A program made the translations under genes and the position numbers. Shown one piece after another: positions 38,601-53,600 of a DNA stretch of 64,000 bases. The notes under the pieces were generated by a model. The model was not told the DNA's origin. It worked only from the letters and a program-made list of their open reading frames with translations, and searched no databases. Every line of letters starts with the position of its first letter. Position 1 is the stretch's first letter. Source of the stretch: Echinometra lucunter (lineage: Eukaryota; Echinodermata; Echinoidea; Camarodonta; Echinometridae); NCBI GenBank assembly GCA_029962745.1, contig CM057156.1:29262647-29326646 (forward strand). The letters are read 5' to 3'.

Positions 38601-41600
38601 ATCTGAAATGAATATAAATTGACAGAAATTATGATGGGAAGTCAAAAAGTTGCCAATTTGCAGGGGAATACAGTAATTTTAAACTTTCTATCACATTGCC
38701 AATTTAAGGATTTTAATGCTTACTTTCCTTTAAAAAATTTTTCAGCATCAAACAACGAATATTGACGCAACCAAAATGGACACAGTTTGTGTAGAATTTT
38801 TTGCTCTTTCTGCTCATGTATTTGGTATGATTTTTAGGGCTTTGCATCAAAAGATATTAGGCCAAGCCACAAAATGTGGACCTCTGTCACGAATGGGTTA
38901 ATACTGAAAAAGTACTACAGTGTATGTGATTCACTTTTCTGTTTAAAAATATGTGCATAAACATACTGTTTTTTGATTGTAAATGTAGATTTGCATTTTC
39001 ATGAAAAAATAATTTGAGAGGGCTACATTATACATGCAGGTAAATCACTCCATGTAGGTAGTCAGTTTAACAATTGTAACCCATTGAAACAAATTGGTAT
39101 TCCAGTTAGGTCCCATTCAATGGCACATTGCTTTAATAATTGCTCCTTTTCCAAAAGCATGCACATCCATGTACATGTAAATTGGAGTCTAGGAGTTTTT
39201 AAACACACAGAAACATATATTTTATAATGTACATGTAATTCCTTTCTGAAGTGTAATTACAAAAACATGTACATCAGTGGCCATGGTTTGGTAGGCTTTT
39301 GGTAATCATATAAGTAATATGATCATAAAGGCAGATAATTCTATGTCTAGGTTTGAATCTATTACCATCTTTCCTGTTGTCGTCCCAGGTCTGTGTTATT
39401 TTCCGACATGAATATACGTTGTAATAGAGATATATACCGCCCACCGTCTCCCGCCTACACACATGAGAGCAGATAGGAAAAACAAATGTGAAGATATAAC
39501 TTTTATTTATGGGATGACCTTTCTAAAGCCATTCTGAGCACTTTAAGTTATGAATAGAGATTAGATGAAATTGTCTACTTTTCTATTCTCTGTTATGTGT
39601 GCAAAGTGTGTGTGGCCGATATATCTGTACCAATCATATTTTGGGCAGTTTTTGTTCACTCCGCATTAGAACATGTGACGTACAATAGATACATGCAGGT
39701 GTACCTTTCACTTTCTCATTAAATGAGTTTGAAATTCATTTTGCTAAAAGTCTATAGTAGATTGGATTTTTGAAAAATTAATGTTCGTTTGTATTATTCA
39801 AATACGTCAGTTAGTTATTCCCTGCTCAAAAGCTTTCCACATGATTTCATAAATCTTTGCTGTGTATACAGTGGAGGAACCATATAAAACACGAAAGCTT
39901 GCATTTGATGTACATGTACAGTATATGGACCCCTTTTAGAGAATACAAAAAAATTACAATTGTGAATACAAAATTATACAATATCAAATAAATTCTATGT
40001 TTAGTAAAATAATTTGAAGGATGGAAAGAAAGAGAAGAGGAAAAAAGCATGATGTTTACATTTATGTTACTTTATAGCCTTATCATTTAGGAATGAAACT
40101 TCGTGCATGTTTAATGTGTCACATGAATGTAATTTGTTTAGAAAGATTGCCAGGTCATGAAAACGTGTTTACCAACACGTTTGCAAATTACAATACTCAA
40201 GACTCTCAAGATTCCAGATTGCAATTCTCATTACCTCTTGTAAAGTAGAAAGTTTTGATTGATATACATCGAGTGTTACATGATTCAAATACATGTATGT
40301 TGCAGGACCAGAATGTGTGTAACAAAATATGAACAGTTCACCATACATGTAAATGCATATGCATGAACTGTTCTTATACATGTATATACATGTAGATGTA
40401 CACTGTATTTTTTTTTAATCCCTGGTACAAATTACTCACTGACACAACATTCTGGTCTACAATAGATTTGAATCAATTTTGTCTTTCTGTTGCATTTATG
40501 TCAAAATATTTTTAGTTTCAGGCTTTCAGCACAGAGGAGGTGTTTGCAGTCCATGATAATGCTATGAAAAGCTGGGAGGTGGGTGGCTGTGGGTGGGTTA
40601 CATCACATTGTACAGAAGAAAGTGGAATTATGGAAACTGGAATCAAACTCTTCCATGATTACTAATTTTGTCTGTCTTTTCCATATATTTCATGATCAGT
40701 TTCAGTGCAGAGGTGTTTGTGGTCCGTAATGAGTTGGGAAGTGTCTATGGTTATATACATTGTAGCTTACAGGAGAAATTGGAATCAAATTAACAGAAAA
40801 TAGTTTACAAATATTGCCTGCTTTGAGGGGCATGGTTGAAACTGTAGCCCAAGGTGATTTCAAACACTATACCATACCTCAATCTTGAGGAAGTCTAGGG
40901 GTATAGTACAGTCTCTAGATCACTGAGTAGCTATAGTTTTAACCATCGCCCAAAACATAAGCAGTTAATATTTGTTTTATATATATTGCACTCCCGAGTG
41001 TGGATTCCCCCATAGTGTATATTTCAACAAAATATGTATTTATTTGAATGGAAACCAACATAAGAGTAGTGCGCGGTTTCACTGCGTGTATCCATTGTTA
41101 ATATATGCCTCTGTTGCATCACTGCTTTTTACGTGCAAGAAGAACTACATGTATGCCTGGTCATTATTTTTGCTATACTGCCCGGCAGTCAGCAGTGAAT
41201 TTCATGCCTGCAGATTTGACCGGTCTTAGGCCTAAAATCTAGACATGCAGTATATAATAAAAACTATTTTGTAATCCCTATTTTTTCTGTTTGTCCCACT
41301 CAGTTTCAATGCAGGAGAGGTGTTTGTGGTGCACATTTGACCAGTCAGAGGCCTAAAATCTAGATATGCGGTATATAATAAAAACTATTTTGTAATCCCT
41401 ATTTTTTTTGTGTTTGTCCCACTCAGTTTCAGTGCAGGAGAGGTGTTTGTGGTCCATAATGAGCTGGGAGGTGGGTGGCTGTGGGTTACATCGCAGCGTA
41501 CAGGAGAAAGTGGAATTATTGTACAGGACTTAGTTAAACCAGTGGTAAGTAGCCTTGTAAACCCATTGCTTGTAGTCCTTTTGTCTCTTTTTCATTTCCC

Positions 41601-44600
41601 TTTTTCCTTTTGTTTCCTTTTCTTTCCTTTTCCTTTTGTTTCCTTTTGTTTCCTTTTCTTTCCTTTTCCTTTTGTTTCCTTTTGTTTCCTTTTGTTTCCT
41701 TTTCCTTTTTTGTCAGATTTCTTCATGTATTTCCTCTAAATATCATTAGGGCTACATGTACTGTAACGCTGAATTTATGTGAAATTTGGAGATAAAATTA
41801 CTTTGTAGATGTTTTCTGGGTTTTTTTTATACCATTACTTTAATCCTTTGCATTTTCTTTATACACTGTATCAAGTTTCTGTTCAAATTGCCTTTTGATT
41901 CATTGCTTACACTGAAAATTTGATTTCAGAAGATTTCATCAATTTCATCTGTCATACCCAAACAATTCCCATTTGAGCACCACTTTTGCTTTTCTGTGTT
42001 ATGAGTTTTTAATGTATGGTTGTTATTTTTGTCATTGTGAGAAAAAAGTGCACTGCTCTGTGTAGACAGAAGTATGTTATGCATTTAATTTACTCAGTTT
42101 GTATTTCATGTTCATTGTATTTCAGGAAGGAGAAACAGACCCAAATGAAGGGAAAGTGTAAGTATTTCATATCAAGATATGTATTTAACATTTTTTTGAA
42201 AGACAATTTCAGTTCTTTTAACCCATAGCAGTTTCCTTTTAGTTACATGTACTCTTTTGCAGTATCTTTTTATCCAGAATTACCGTAATTATACATGAGC
42301 AGATAGGAAAAAAAAATCTCTGTAAATTTTTCATTCATTAGCAATGAAGTACATTGTGCCGTTCTTGAATAAGGGTGATTCAGTTAAAAATTGGTAGTAC
42401 AAAGTAAAATAATCGCTATTACTACAATGTAATCACTATTTGCATGCGCCAATATTCAATTTTGGTCTTTAATTTTGAAATTTTGAGTCGTGTTGGTTCA
42501 TATTATGTACCTTTCTTTTTGAATCATGTAGGAGCAGAAAATGTGAATAATTGTTGCCAGTATGATGATGGAAAACTGAAAAATTCATATCTTAAGAAAA
42601 CTATACTGCTATGGTTTTAAAGCAATGTACATTGTAATATTTCCATACTTCTTTAAACCTTACATATGACAGTGTACATAGGATTCTGAAAGATACACTG
42701 AAAATACATGCACAATTTATTTCAGAATTCTAATTTTGATACCTTCTTGTTTAGCTTGTTCTTTATCATTTCAGCATTAGATTCAGAAAAGCACATTAAC
42801 CCGTTTATGACAAGAATTATGGATAGCCTTATTTGGTCAGCTTTTCTTCTTCAAATTGGCAACACAAGTATATTTGTTAAATTGAGCACTACATTTTTCT
42901 TATAAACAGTCATGTATCTGTAATGAATGTAAATTGACAGAAAATTTGTTGAGAAATTAAACAGAGTCAAATTTGCTTGGATAAGCAGTGATCTTAATTT
43001 TGTTTGTTATCGCATTGTCTATTTAAGGATTTAAAAATTCATCATCAGACAATAAATACTGACAAAACCAAAGTGGGCATAGTTTGTGTGGAATATTTAG
43101 GGCTTGGCATCATAAGTTCTTTGGCCAAACTATACAATGTGGACTCTGTCATGAATGAATTAAAAAATATTTTCTGTTTTTGTTTGCAATATATGATGCT
43201 GTGTTTGGTATACTAGGTTACCAACTAAAGATTCAGTGTTTTGCTGAATTATGTAACATTTTTTTCAGCGCTGTACTCTTTGTACCAAAAGTGTGTGAAA
43301 GTAATTTTTTTGTGTGTTTTATTCAAGAAGATTTTAATGAATTTAATAAATTTTTCATAGAAGAAGGAAAATCAGCTTTGGGATTGTTATCGCTGATCGT
43401 GACATAAAAGTTGCCCGACAGCATTGCATAACTGTATTGTAATGGACGCGAGATGGCGTTACACAACGCCCCACCCCTGATTATGCGGTACCCTGGGTTA
43501 CGGCGTGCCGAATCATGAGTAGCCCTGTATAACTGTGCCTGATTTTCATTATATTTTATTTCTACAGATGGTTTCATGGCAATGTATCCAAGGAAGAAGC
43601 TGCTGAAATCCTTACTAAAGGTTAGTATCCCTCCATTCACACATTGTTGAAATACGCAAGACTTGTGTAGGTAAGCGATGTATAAGTGAAAAAATGAGTG
43701 TGTGAATGCGTGTACAATTGCATATCGTATACCTGTACGTCATATAACTTGTGTGTGAATGTAAAAGCCTCTGTATCTCTACTGACTTTCATGTAGATTG
43801 GCAGAGCATGATATCATGACCGATTTACAAAAATTTACAGTTTGGCGAGCTGGTGTCATGAATGTTCATACAATTACACGATACATGTAGTTGGTGAATC
43901 GTATATTTATGTGTTTGATTACACTATGTGATAAAAAAAGGGCCACTATTTGTAAAAAGCACACTAACTTTAATACAGGTGAACACCAGGAAGAAGGTAG
44001 GATTTGTACATGTTTATTGATTTATTGTGTACCAAGTGTCAACCTCTTATCTTAATTGCTGTTGATCTGTAATAAAATGATTAAACGATAATTAGGTCAT
44101 CATAAAGTCAGTATTTCACTTTGATTTATTTCATATCAAAATTTATCTTCAAATGTATTTCGTGGGAACACAAATCACAATGTACAGTATTTGTATATAA
44201 TCATGCTGCACTTAAAATGTCAACATTTTAAGATGGAATGTAGATAGATATAGATAAAATGCAACCACTTTCATTTTCCTTTCAAATGCATTAAAAATAG
44301 ATCAAGTAGCTTAGATTTTTATTTTTTTAGAACTTTTGTATTACTTTTGTACAGAGGGAGATGTTGGAAGTTTTCTGATCAGAAACAGCGACAAGAATCC
44401 AGGTGATTACTCCCTCTCTTTCCGAGGACCAAATGCTATCCAGAGGTTCCGTATCCAGAAACAACAGCGCCAGTATATCATGGGTGGTAGATGCTATAAC
44501 AGGTGAGTATCATTAGTTGTGACACTGTCTCAGCAGCGGATTTTATGCCCATGGAAGGGGGTTGAGGGAACTACATGTAGCCGCAAAAGTCTACGACTAG

Positions 44601-47600
44601 CAATAAAAAAGACAGAAAATAGTCATCGCAATCAAGGTAGGGGTTTGAATCCCAGAAGCAGCATAATGTCCTTTGGCAAGACATTAATCTATATTTGCCA
44701 CTCTCAACCCAGGTGAGGTGAATGGGTACCTGGTAAGAATCAATTTCGTGAAATACTGGAGTGCTGTATTGGCAGGTTGGCTAAGTCCAAGGTAAATAAT
44801 ATCCGAAGTCCTTTGGAAGTGCATAGAGGTCAGATCATATTGTGATATATATACCATACAAGAATAGAATATTGTTATTGTTTGTGGTGCCTCTTTATTT
44901 CAAAAACTCCCTGACAGGCCTAAGAATGTTACCATTTCTCATTTCCTTTTTTGTTCCTGCAATAACTGCTAGGGGCATGCAACATATTATTTATTTTGGT
45001 ACTTACTACAAGTTTAACAAATTGGGATTCATCATGATTTATGTGCGTGCCAGTATGACATTTACTACCCTGTGGTTTGTTTTCATGGCAGACGTTTAGT
45101 GACCATTATCATAAAGATTAACAAGGATTTAAAGCATATGTTTTGATTGAAGCACATATGGTCAAAGTTTTGATTGCAAAGAGTTTTTATTGCAAAACTG
45201 ATAAAGGCTATTTTTATGCCTCCACCCACTGAAGGTGGGTGCCGGAGGCATTATTTTTTACATTTTTAAAGCAAAACTATCATAGTACAAACAGAAAAAT
45301 GCCTTCTGTTTGATAGTCTACTCATATTATATATCAAGGAAAACATTTAGAATTATGATCTAAAGAATCATATGTTTTCTTATTGTTGTCCTTATTTTTT
45401 TTAAATATTTTTTAGCAACTTCAGTTACAAATATCTCAAATTTATAAAAAGAGATTTGTCGATTTTTAAAATCATAATCTTTATATATATATATGTACAT
45501 TAGTGTTACTCCCATAAATGGTATCTTCATTGTATATAGGGCTGTAAATTTAGCACCAAGTTTGGGTTCGGTTCGGTTCGGTTCGGTAGAGTTCAGCACT
45601 TTTATTTCCGAACTTCGGTTCGGTTCAGGGTTTGGCAATACAGTATTCAAAAATATAAAAAAGGGTGAGCATCAATAATAAATGACCACCAGATCCCTCT
45701 CTACTTTTACTGCACTTGGAAGTCACTGTTTCTTATAAATATATTTTGTATGACAAAAAATAGTTACTGCATTTATTGCATTATTCTTTGTTATTCATTT
45801 TATTTTCTGAATGAAAGAGAAAGATAATTTTCATATACTGATAATAGGAAACAAGAGAAAATTTAATAAAAAACGAAATAAAGGAAAGGGACAAAAATAT
45901 TAAAAGAAATTATCAATAAAGCAGTGTTTTCTATTTTTCTATTTTTTTTTTAGATATTTATTTAGTATTATGATCGATTTTGATTGTTAATCGATTACAA
46001 CCTTATCACGATCAATTACAATCATGAGTATCTTTGGGCATATTTTGAAGCTTTTAACATGATTTGGGGGGAAAACAACTAGAATTCATGGTGCCAAATG
46101 TGAAATTTATCAGAATCAAAGGAAAAATGAGACACAAGCTGTATTTTGTGGTTTTCTATCTATTATTTAAAGGAGAATGCAACCCAGGTATCAGTGTGCT
46201 CTTAGTGAATGGAGATGACCAAGAAGAGTAAACAGTGAAAATTTGAGCAAAATCGCACAATCTGTTCAAGAGTTATGAATTTTGAAAGTTTCATTAAATC
46301 CCTATTAGTGGGATCCTTGAGTTGGCAACTTTGCCAGCATCTGTGATGTCATCGTGGACAACTCTCCATTCACTTTGTACATAAATTTTCAAAAAAATTG
46401 ATTTATATGAAATTCCAATTCAGAAATCAACATAATTCTTCTCAAAATGCTTGCAGAATTGATGTAGCCATGTCATACTCAAAAAATAAATCAAACAAAT
46501 TTGTATTTTTCTTGAAAATGAAGAAAATTTGAAATTCTGTGTACAAAATGAATGGAGAGTTGTCCACGATGACATCACAGATGCTGGCAAAGTTGCCAAC
46601 CCAAGGATCTCCATAATAAGGATTTATTTAAACTTTCAAAGTTCATAACTCTTGAACAGATTGTCTGATTTTGCTCAAACTTTCACTGTTAACTATTTTT
46701 GTTCTTCTTCACTCACTGGAAGCACACTGATGTCTGGGTTGCATTCTCCTTTAAGAAAAACTTTTAGAAGGTGAATTGAAAGAAATCCCACCAATAAATG
46801 TAAGTATTAATTTTTTAATAAATCAAAGGTGTATCTCCAATTTAGCATAATGAATTCAGAACAAGGTCTTCACCGAGGGCCGAATCATTGATCCTGTGTT
46901 ATAAATTGTCGAACTTCCGAACTTGATCTTTGAGTTCGGTTCGGTTCGGTTCTGTTCGGAAGTGCCATATTCGGCAAACTTCCGTTCGGTTCGGCGGTTC
47001 GGTAACAGCCCTAATTGTATATATGCTACTTGTGCTGTTGCTAAATCTGTCATGCTGCATATATGGTTCATTGCAGTCTTGATGCCATCGTAGATCATTA
47101 CAAGAAGGAAGAGATCATTGATGGATACAAGCTACTTGACCCCACTGCACCTAAGGTCAGTATACAATGTGAATATAGTACTAAGACTGCAAAATATACC
47201 GTATAAGCTGAAATTTTTGTGATGCTTTAATTTTCACTAATTCTGTGATTACTGGTATGTCCTTGCTAAAATTTCCATTCAGTAAATGTACATGTATATT
47301 GTATATCTTTATTCTTTCAAAGAAGTTGGATTGGTAAATTGTTAAATGCCTGTGTTCAAGTATAGGAACATTATTCAAAACATGAAAATAACTCGCTAGT
47401 GTATATCAAAGTTGTCGCAAATTGCTAAAATCTGTACACTGAAATATATAGGCTTATGTAGTAGTGGATCCATTACCTCACTGTTGTCAAGATAGTGTGT
47501 AAGAAGAATAGGATTGTGTACTAACACACTGACAATCAGCCTCTTGTTAGATCATGTATGATCATGCCGGTGCAAATGAATTTGAATGAAATAACTTTCA

Positions 47601-50600
47601 AGTGAAAAAGTATGGCATGTTTAGCGCACAGGAGGTACGGACAGTGAGCCATCAATCTTAGAAATTATTTAAAGCACAAAAATTGACTTATTCATGTATA
47701 TTACAGGGTGAAAAATACCAGGGGGCCACGGGCGATTTCGCCCTCGGCAGAGCTTGAATAGCCATAAAATCCTTAAAACCCGATTCTCAGGGCGACCAAT
47801 TTTTTTAAAGTCTGAAAATAAGCAATAAATTTGTGCATGGTGACCTCAGAGCAGCAAAATTAACATAATGTATAATGAGAAAACTGGGATATCAGCAATT
47901 CAGTGTAGCTCCCTTTGGGCCTAGAAAGACATGTAGCTCCTGTAAAGTTGTAGATGAGAGCTATTTTTTTTTTTTGTCAGAGAAAAGCTCTTGTAGGAAG
48001 AAAAAAGTATTATTTACCCTGGTATATTCTCTCCACTATTTCTAAATAGAAATTCAAGAACCAGACCACCAGTACAGAGGATCCATCACCAATGAATTAT
48101 GAAGAGCTACGGAGAAGGAGAAGCAGTGGATATGGGCTACATATCATGACAGGCATGGCAGACTCCATCATTAAACAGGGACATCTCAGCAAGAAAAGTA
48201 AGAATCCTCATACCCTTCTTGCAGTCAGAATTGTCTTGTGAGACAACTGCATTTGAACTTTATAAAAGTCAGGGGGGGGGGGGGGGGGTTTCCTTTGATG
48301 TCTCCTTTCAGTCGGAACTGTCTTTATATAATACGGTCAAATTTGCTTTAGCAACCACCTGTATCAAAGACCACAATTTCTGTTTCAAATCAAAACTTTT
48401 TTCCATTGAAACATGTAGTGAAGAAACCTGTACATAAAGACGACTTTTCTTGTCTCTCTTGGGCCCTCTTTATGTAAAGGTTTAACTATATCATATTTAT
48501 AAAGATCTCCTTGATATAAAGATTAACTTTATTAGATTTGTGTCTTTGCTTCTTTCATATATATCTATGATCTTGAAATTTTATCTTATCTTATTGTGTA
48601 CAAAACTACTTACAATTTTTTTTAAATTCAGAATCATTCATTTACCTTCCTATATTGCAGAGAAGATAAGTCTAGAGATAAACCTTAACCTATAACTTTC
48701 ATGATCTTGCTGTATTTACTGCCTTATTTCATGCAGGTCAAAGGCACAAAAAATGGAAGACATACTTCTTCTTACTCAACTCAACAGAGCAGCACTTGTA
48801 CTACTTTGATAATGATGCGGTAGGTTTGAAACAAGTGCAGCTCAGAGTGCCATTTTATGTTTAGATCACTCAAGATTTATGTCTCTTTAACCCATTCGTG
48901 ACAGGAATTATTTAAAGCCTAAGTTGATCAGCTTTTATTCTTCAAATTGGCAACACCAACATTTTTATTTTATTGCTAGATTTTTCTTATAAAACGTCAT
49001 GTATCTGAAATGAATATATATTGACAGAATTATGATGAGAAGTCAAAAAGTTGCCAATTTGCAGGGGAAAACAGTGATTTTAAACCTTCTATCACATTGC
49101 CAATTTAAGGAATTTAATGCTTTTTTTCCTTTAAAAAAATTTCAGTATCAAACAACGAATATGGACGCAACCAAAATGGGTACAGTTTGTGTAGAATTTT
49201 TTGCTCTTTCTGCTCATGTATTTGGTATGATTTTTAGGGCTTTGCATCAAAAGATATTAGGCCAAACTGCAAAATGTGGACCTCTGTCACGAATGGGTTA
49301 AGTGAAAAAAACAAACATGAGTAGATATTTCTTTTGCTATTGAAGCATTCTGTCCTGTTGTGACCCCTTCTGAATCCATCAGTGGAAATGAAAACTAGCT
49401 GTGCTCTAAAGGTATGCTCATACATGTACATGTAGATGGCATGTTAAGATGTATTTTGCCTTCAAAAAACAGATACAGTGTCTATGCACACCATTCCATA
49501 TCTGGAAGATCCATTTAAACATTTGTCCACTATCCATAGCAAGGGCAGAAAATAATCTCATTTTCTAATTTCAAATATTCTCCTCTAATAAGTGGCTAGG
49601 CTACAAGATGTTCTCTGTAAATTGGAAATTTATTATTCTGCATGAAAACAGTCTTGCAATGAAATTTGCCCTTTAGGCCACTTATCAAAAGTCATGTCCT
49701 GTGTCTTTGATCATCCGTTCTTTTACATGGGCTTTCCCGATACCTTGTTGTTTTGTCTACAGAGAAACAGGAGGATCGGAGGGGAAAAGACACTAAAGGT
49801 TACGTCCCAAATTGGCTCTGACTTTTGATAAGGTGCCTTAGTAGCCTAAATCAATATTACATGTATGTATGTTTGTGTATTTGATATCACAGCGTACCAA
49901 GCCAAGGGGTTTGATAGATCTGGGTTATGCATCCGTCTATGCTGTCCATGAGAGTCTGTTTGCCAGACCCAACTGTTTCCAGATTGTAGTCCGAGCTCTC
50001 AATGATCTGCAGGTCTTCTACCTGAACGCAGAGTCACAAGAGCTTGAAAAGGTAAGAGCCCAACTTTTTCCAGATTGTAGTCAGAGCTCTCAATGATCTG
50101 CAGGTCTTCTACCTAAACGCAGAGTCACAAGAGCTTGAAAAGGTAAGAGCCCAACTTTTTCCAGATTGTAGTCAGAGCTCTCAATGATCTGCAGGTCTTC
50201 TACCTAAACGCAGAGTCACAAGAGCTTGAAAAGGTAAGAGCCCAACTTTTTCCAGATTGTAGTCAGAGCTCTCAATGATATGCAGGTCTTCTACCTAAAC
50301 GCAGAGTCACAAGAGCTTGAAAAGTTACGAGCCCAACTTTTTCCAGATTGTAGTCAGAGCTCTCAATGATATGCAGGTCTTCTACCTTACAGAGTCTGGG
50401 TAGAGAAAATAAGGGGTACATTTGAAAAGAAAAGAGAGAGGAAAGATAACAAGGCTAAATAATTAACTGCTAAACATTCAAATACAGTGTAAAAAAAAAA
50501 TACATAAGCTACCCAAGAATCGCATTTCATATTGAAGAAGATATGAATGTATTATAAGCAATACAAAGAAATAAGGAAAACTAGATAGGGGATCGGACAG

Positions 50601-53600
50601 TGAAAGAGAGAGAAAAGAGAAACGGGTCTAATCCAAGGAATAGCAGGGAAAGTGGTATTTTCAAGGGCAGAGAAACCATTTCCAGGGCTGCACTCTGTTT
50701 TTGTGCGGTCATTGTGCAGTAGATCCAGAGAATTAGGAGCACTCATTCATGGGAAGAAAAAAAAAAGGATTTATGTCTTGTATATTGTTATTTTAAAACT
50801 GATTTACCACTTACAGTGATGCAAATTGTTCCTTTCTGCAGTATTTTGTACTAGTTTTTTTTTAAAGAAAAATACTGCATGTTTGAAGCAAAAATATCCT
50901 GTTTTTCCTGAACTTTAGTTTGTGTATAGTTCAATGCCAGACTGGTTCTAAGGCTTTGAGGACATAGTCTTTTTCCACTCATACTTCTTTTCAGACATAA
51001 AGATACTGCAAAATTTGATGGAAGGCTGGCATCTCTGTACTAAGAAACAGGGGAATGTGAAGTTGCAACAAAATAGATTGGAAGTACATTTTGTTGTTTT
51101 ATAACAGGAATGGGTCCAAGTGTTGCGTTCATGCTGCAGCAAGGCCGGATGGACAACCCAGTCTCACCGTGGGAGTCGCAAACGGCGCGTCAAACAACTC
51201 AAATCGCTTCGTCTACGAATCCTTGAAGCACATAACATCTCCACCAAGCAGATCCCTCATGCGTACTGTGTAGTATCTCTCAATGAAGTCAAAGTAGCCA
51301 GGACACCAGTACAGCAGGCACCTAACCCAGTATGGGATGAAGAGTTCATGTTTGAGTAAGTTTGTAAAGATTACTTTGGGTCATACTTCATAAGAACAGT
51401 TGGTTACTTTGTTTCATATACTACCCCTTTTCAAGTCCCTTCCTCTATCAGGCAGTATTGACATAAGTTATGATCAAAACTACAGTTTGATTAGAAATAT
51501 TGATTTTCTGTAAAAACATGAATATAATCCCCACAATCTATTTTGTAGAAATATCAGTGTATGGTTATAAAAGACCCCAAAGGCTTTCAAGCTCATTGAG
51601 GTTTGACAGATCAAATTATGCACTTGACCGTCTGCATTATTGGTTGGTTATTGGTTTGCTTTACCTGACTGCTATGAAAGCATGCCTGCTTGCCATTATG
51701 CATCCAGAGGACTGATGGCTCTAAGTCCTGTCCAAGGGACGTGGAATAAGGATTAATGCCTTACCAAAGGGCACTAGCCCATTGACTTGGTTTCCAACCC
51801 GGGTCACAGGTTTATGAGACCAGTGCTCCACCATCAGAGCTATCACGCCTCCTGATGTATAAAACTATGCCTGTCTTTGTTGCAGTGACTTTCCTGATGA
51901 GATTGATTCCTTCACCATTGAAATCTGCAACGGAGCCAAGAGAGCCAAACCCATTCCCATCTGTCGGACCTCTGTCCTTCTTGACCGCTTGGCCAATGGA
52001 TCAGTGTCGGATGAATGGTATCCCCTCATATCAGCTGCCCACCAGAGCCGGTCAACGGAGATGGGGTCAATACGAGCGAGGGCGCAGTTCATATCAGAGA
52101 CACTGATGCCAATTGAGGAGTACAGTCCTCTGAAAAAGGTATGTGAATTCAGTGTCCATGGAGATGGTTTGAAAGGATTTTTAATGTTTCAGTGTTGGAT
52201 AAAAAAAAAAGGACATCAATTTCATGTTTTTTTTGTCAAAAACACAAGTACAATAATTTCGGTTTTGGACATTTTGACTCTTAGATACCATGTAACCTAT
52301 GGATTTGTGATCAGTCATTATTTTAAATGGTTATAAGCAATTTTTAATGATGTACATACCAGGCAATTTTGAATAGTTTATTGATTGATTATCAATACCA
52401 TAACTATACATGAGTAACTTGAAGTAGTCTTTGCCAATGATGTTCAAGTGTTTGCTACTAGTGTATCATGATTTTATGTCATTGAGCTCATCCTTTCGCT
52501 GTGAGACGTGAAGGCGAGACTAAGGGATCCAAATGGCATCTGTTTGTCGTCCGTCCGTCACAAATGTTAAAGTTTACCTGCAAGACTCTCTTATGACGCA
52601 TAACTTAGCAACTGCTGTTCCAATTGCAACCAAACTTGGGTGGTAGATGCACTAGGGGTAACATCATGTTGTGGTGCTGTCGGAGGTCACATGGTGAGGT
52701 CAGAGGTCATTTGAGGTCAAATGATAGAGTTTACCTGCAAGACTCTCTTTTGACAAATAACTTTGCAACTGTTGCTCCCTTTTCAACTAAACTTGGGTCA
52801 TAGATGCACTTGGGGGACCTTCATGTTATAGTGGCATTGGATGTCACATCGTAAGGTCAAAGGTCATTTTATTTCAAACGTTAAAGTTTACCTGCAAGAC
52901 TCTTATGACACATAACTTGACAACTGTTGGTCCAATCACAACCAAATTTAGGTGATAGATGCACTTGGGGTACATTCATGCTATTGTGCTGTCAGGTCAC
53001 ATGGTAAGGTTAAAGGTCATTTTAGGTCAAACATTGAAGTTTACCTGCAAGACTTTCTTGTGACATCAAACTTGGTTAGGGATGTACTTGGGGAAACTTT
53101 CGTGTTATTTAGTCACGGGTGGGCGAGACACAATCTTGCTATTGGCTTGTTTAATAAAACAAACATGACTGAATTGAAATAAAATATCAATGACGATTAT
53201 TTAATATTTTGGGAGTCATAATGTTTCTGAATATCATTTTACTTCGATGGTTTAACAGTTAGTCATTGAGCACTCCACACAGTGAATTTGGTGCAATATA
53301 AGTTGCATTAATTTTTAGAAATTATGATGATGATTTTGAATGAATGCTGGGCATGGTTATGTTTGAAAAATGAATTATCGTGTACATTACAATTATCCTG
53401 GCTTTGCCTAAGATGCCATGAATAGTATCATAATCAACAACTTCATCGTTTTCATCACCATCCTTATCATTACTCTCCTTTTCATTATCGCCACCAATGC
53501 TACTACCACTATTACCATCATTATCATTTTAAGCACCATCATCATTATGATATCATGATGACATTAATAGTTTCTTAATATGTATCTCTCATGCAGCTAA

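Noticed and set aside
41410..41739. Exon 5 frame extended by a Phe/Pro-rich tail
   Set aside because: The extension reads through the GTAAGT donor into a CCTTTT repeat. The next exon joins in phase at 41544, as in other RASA1 genes.
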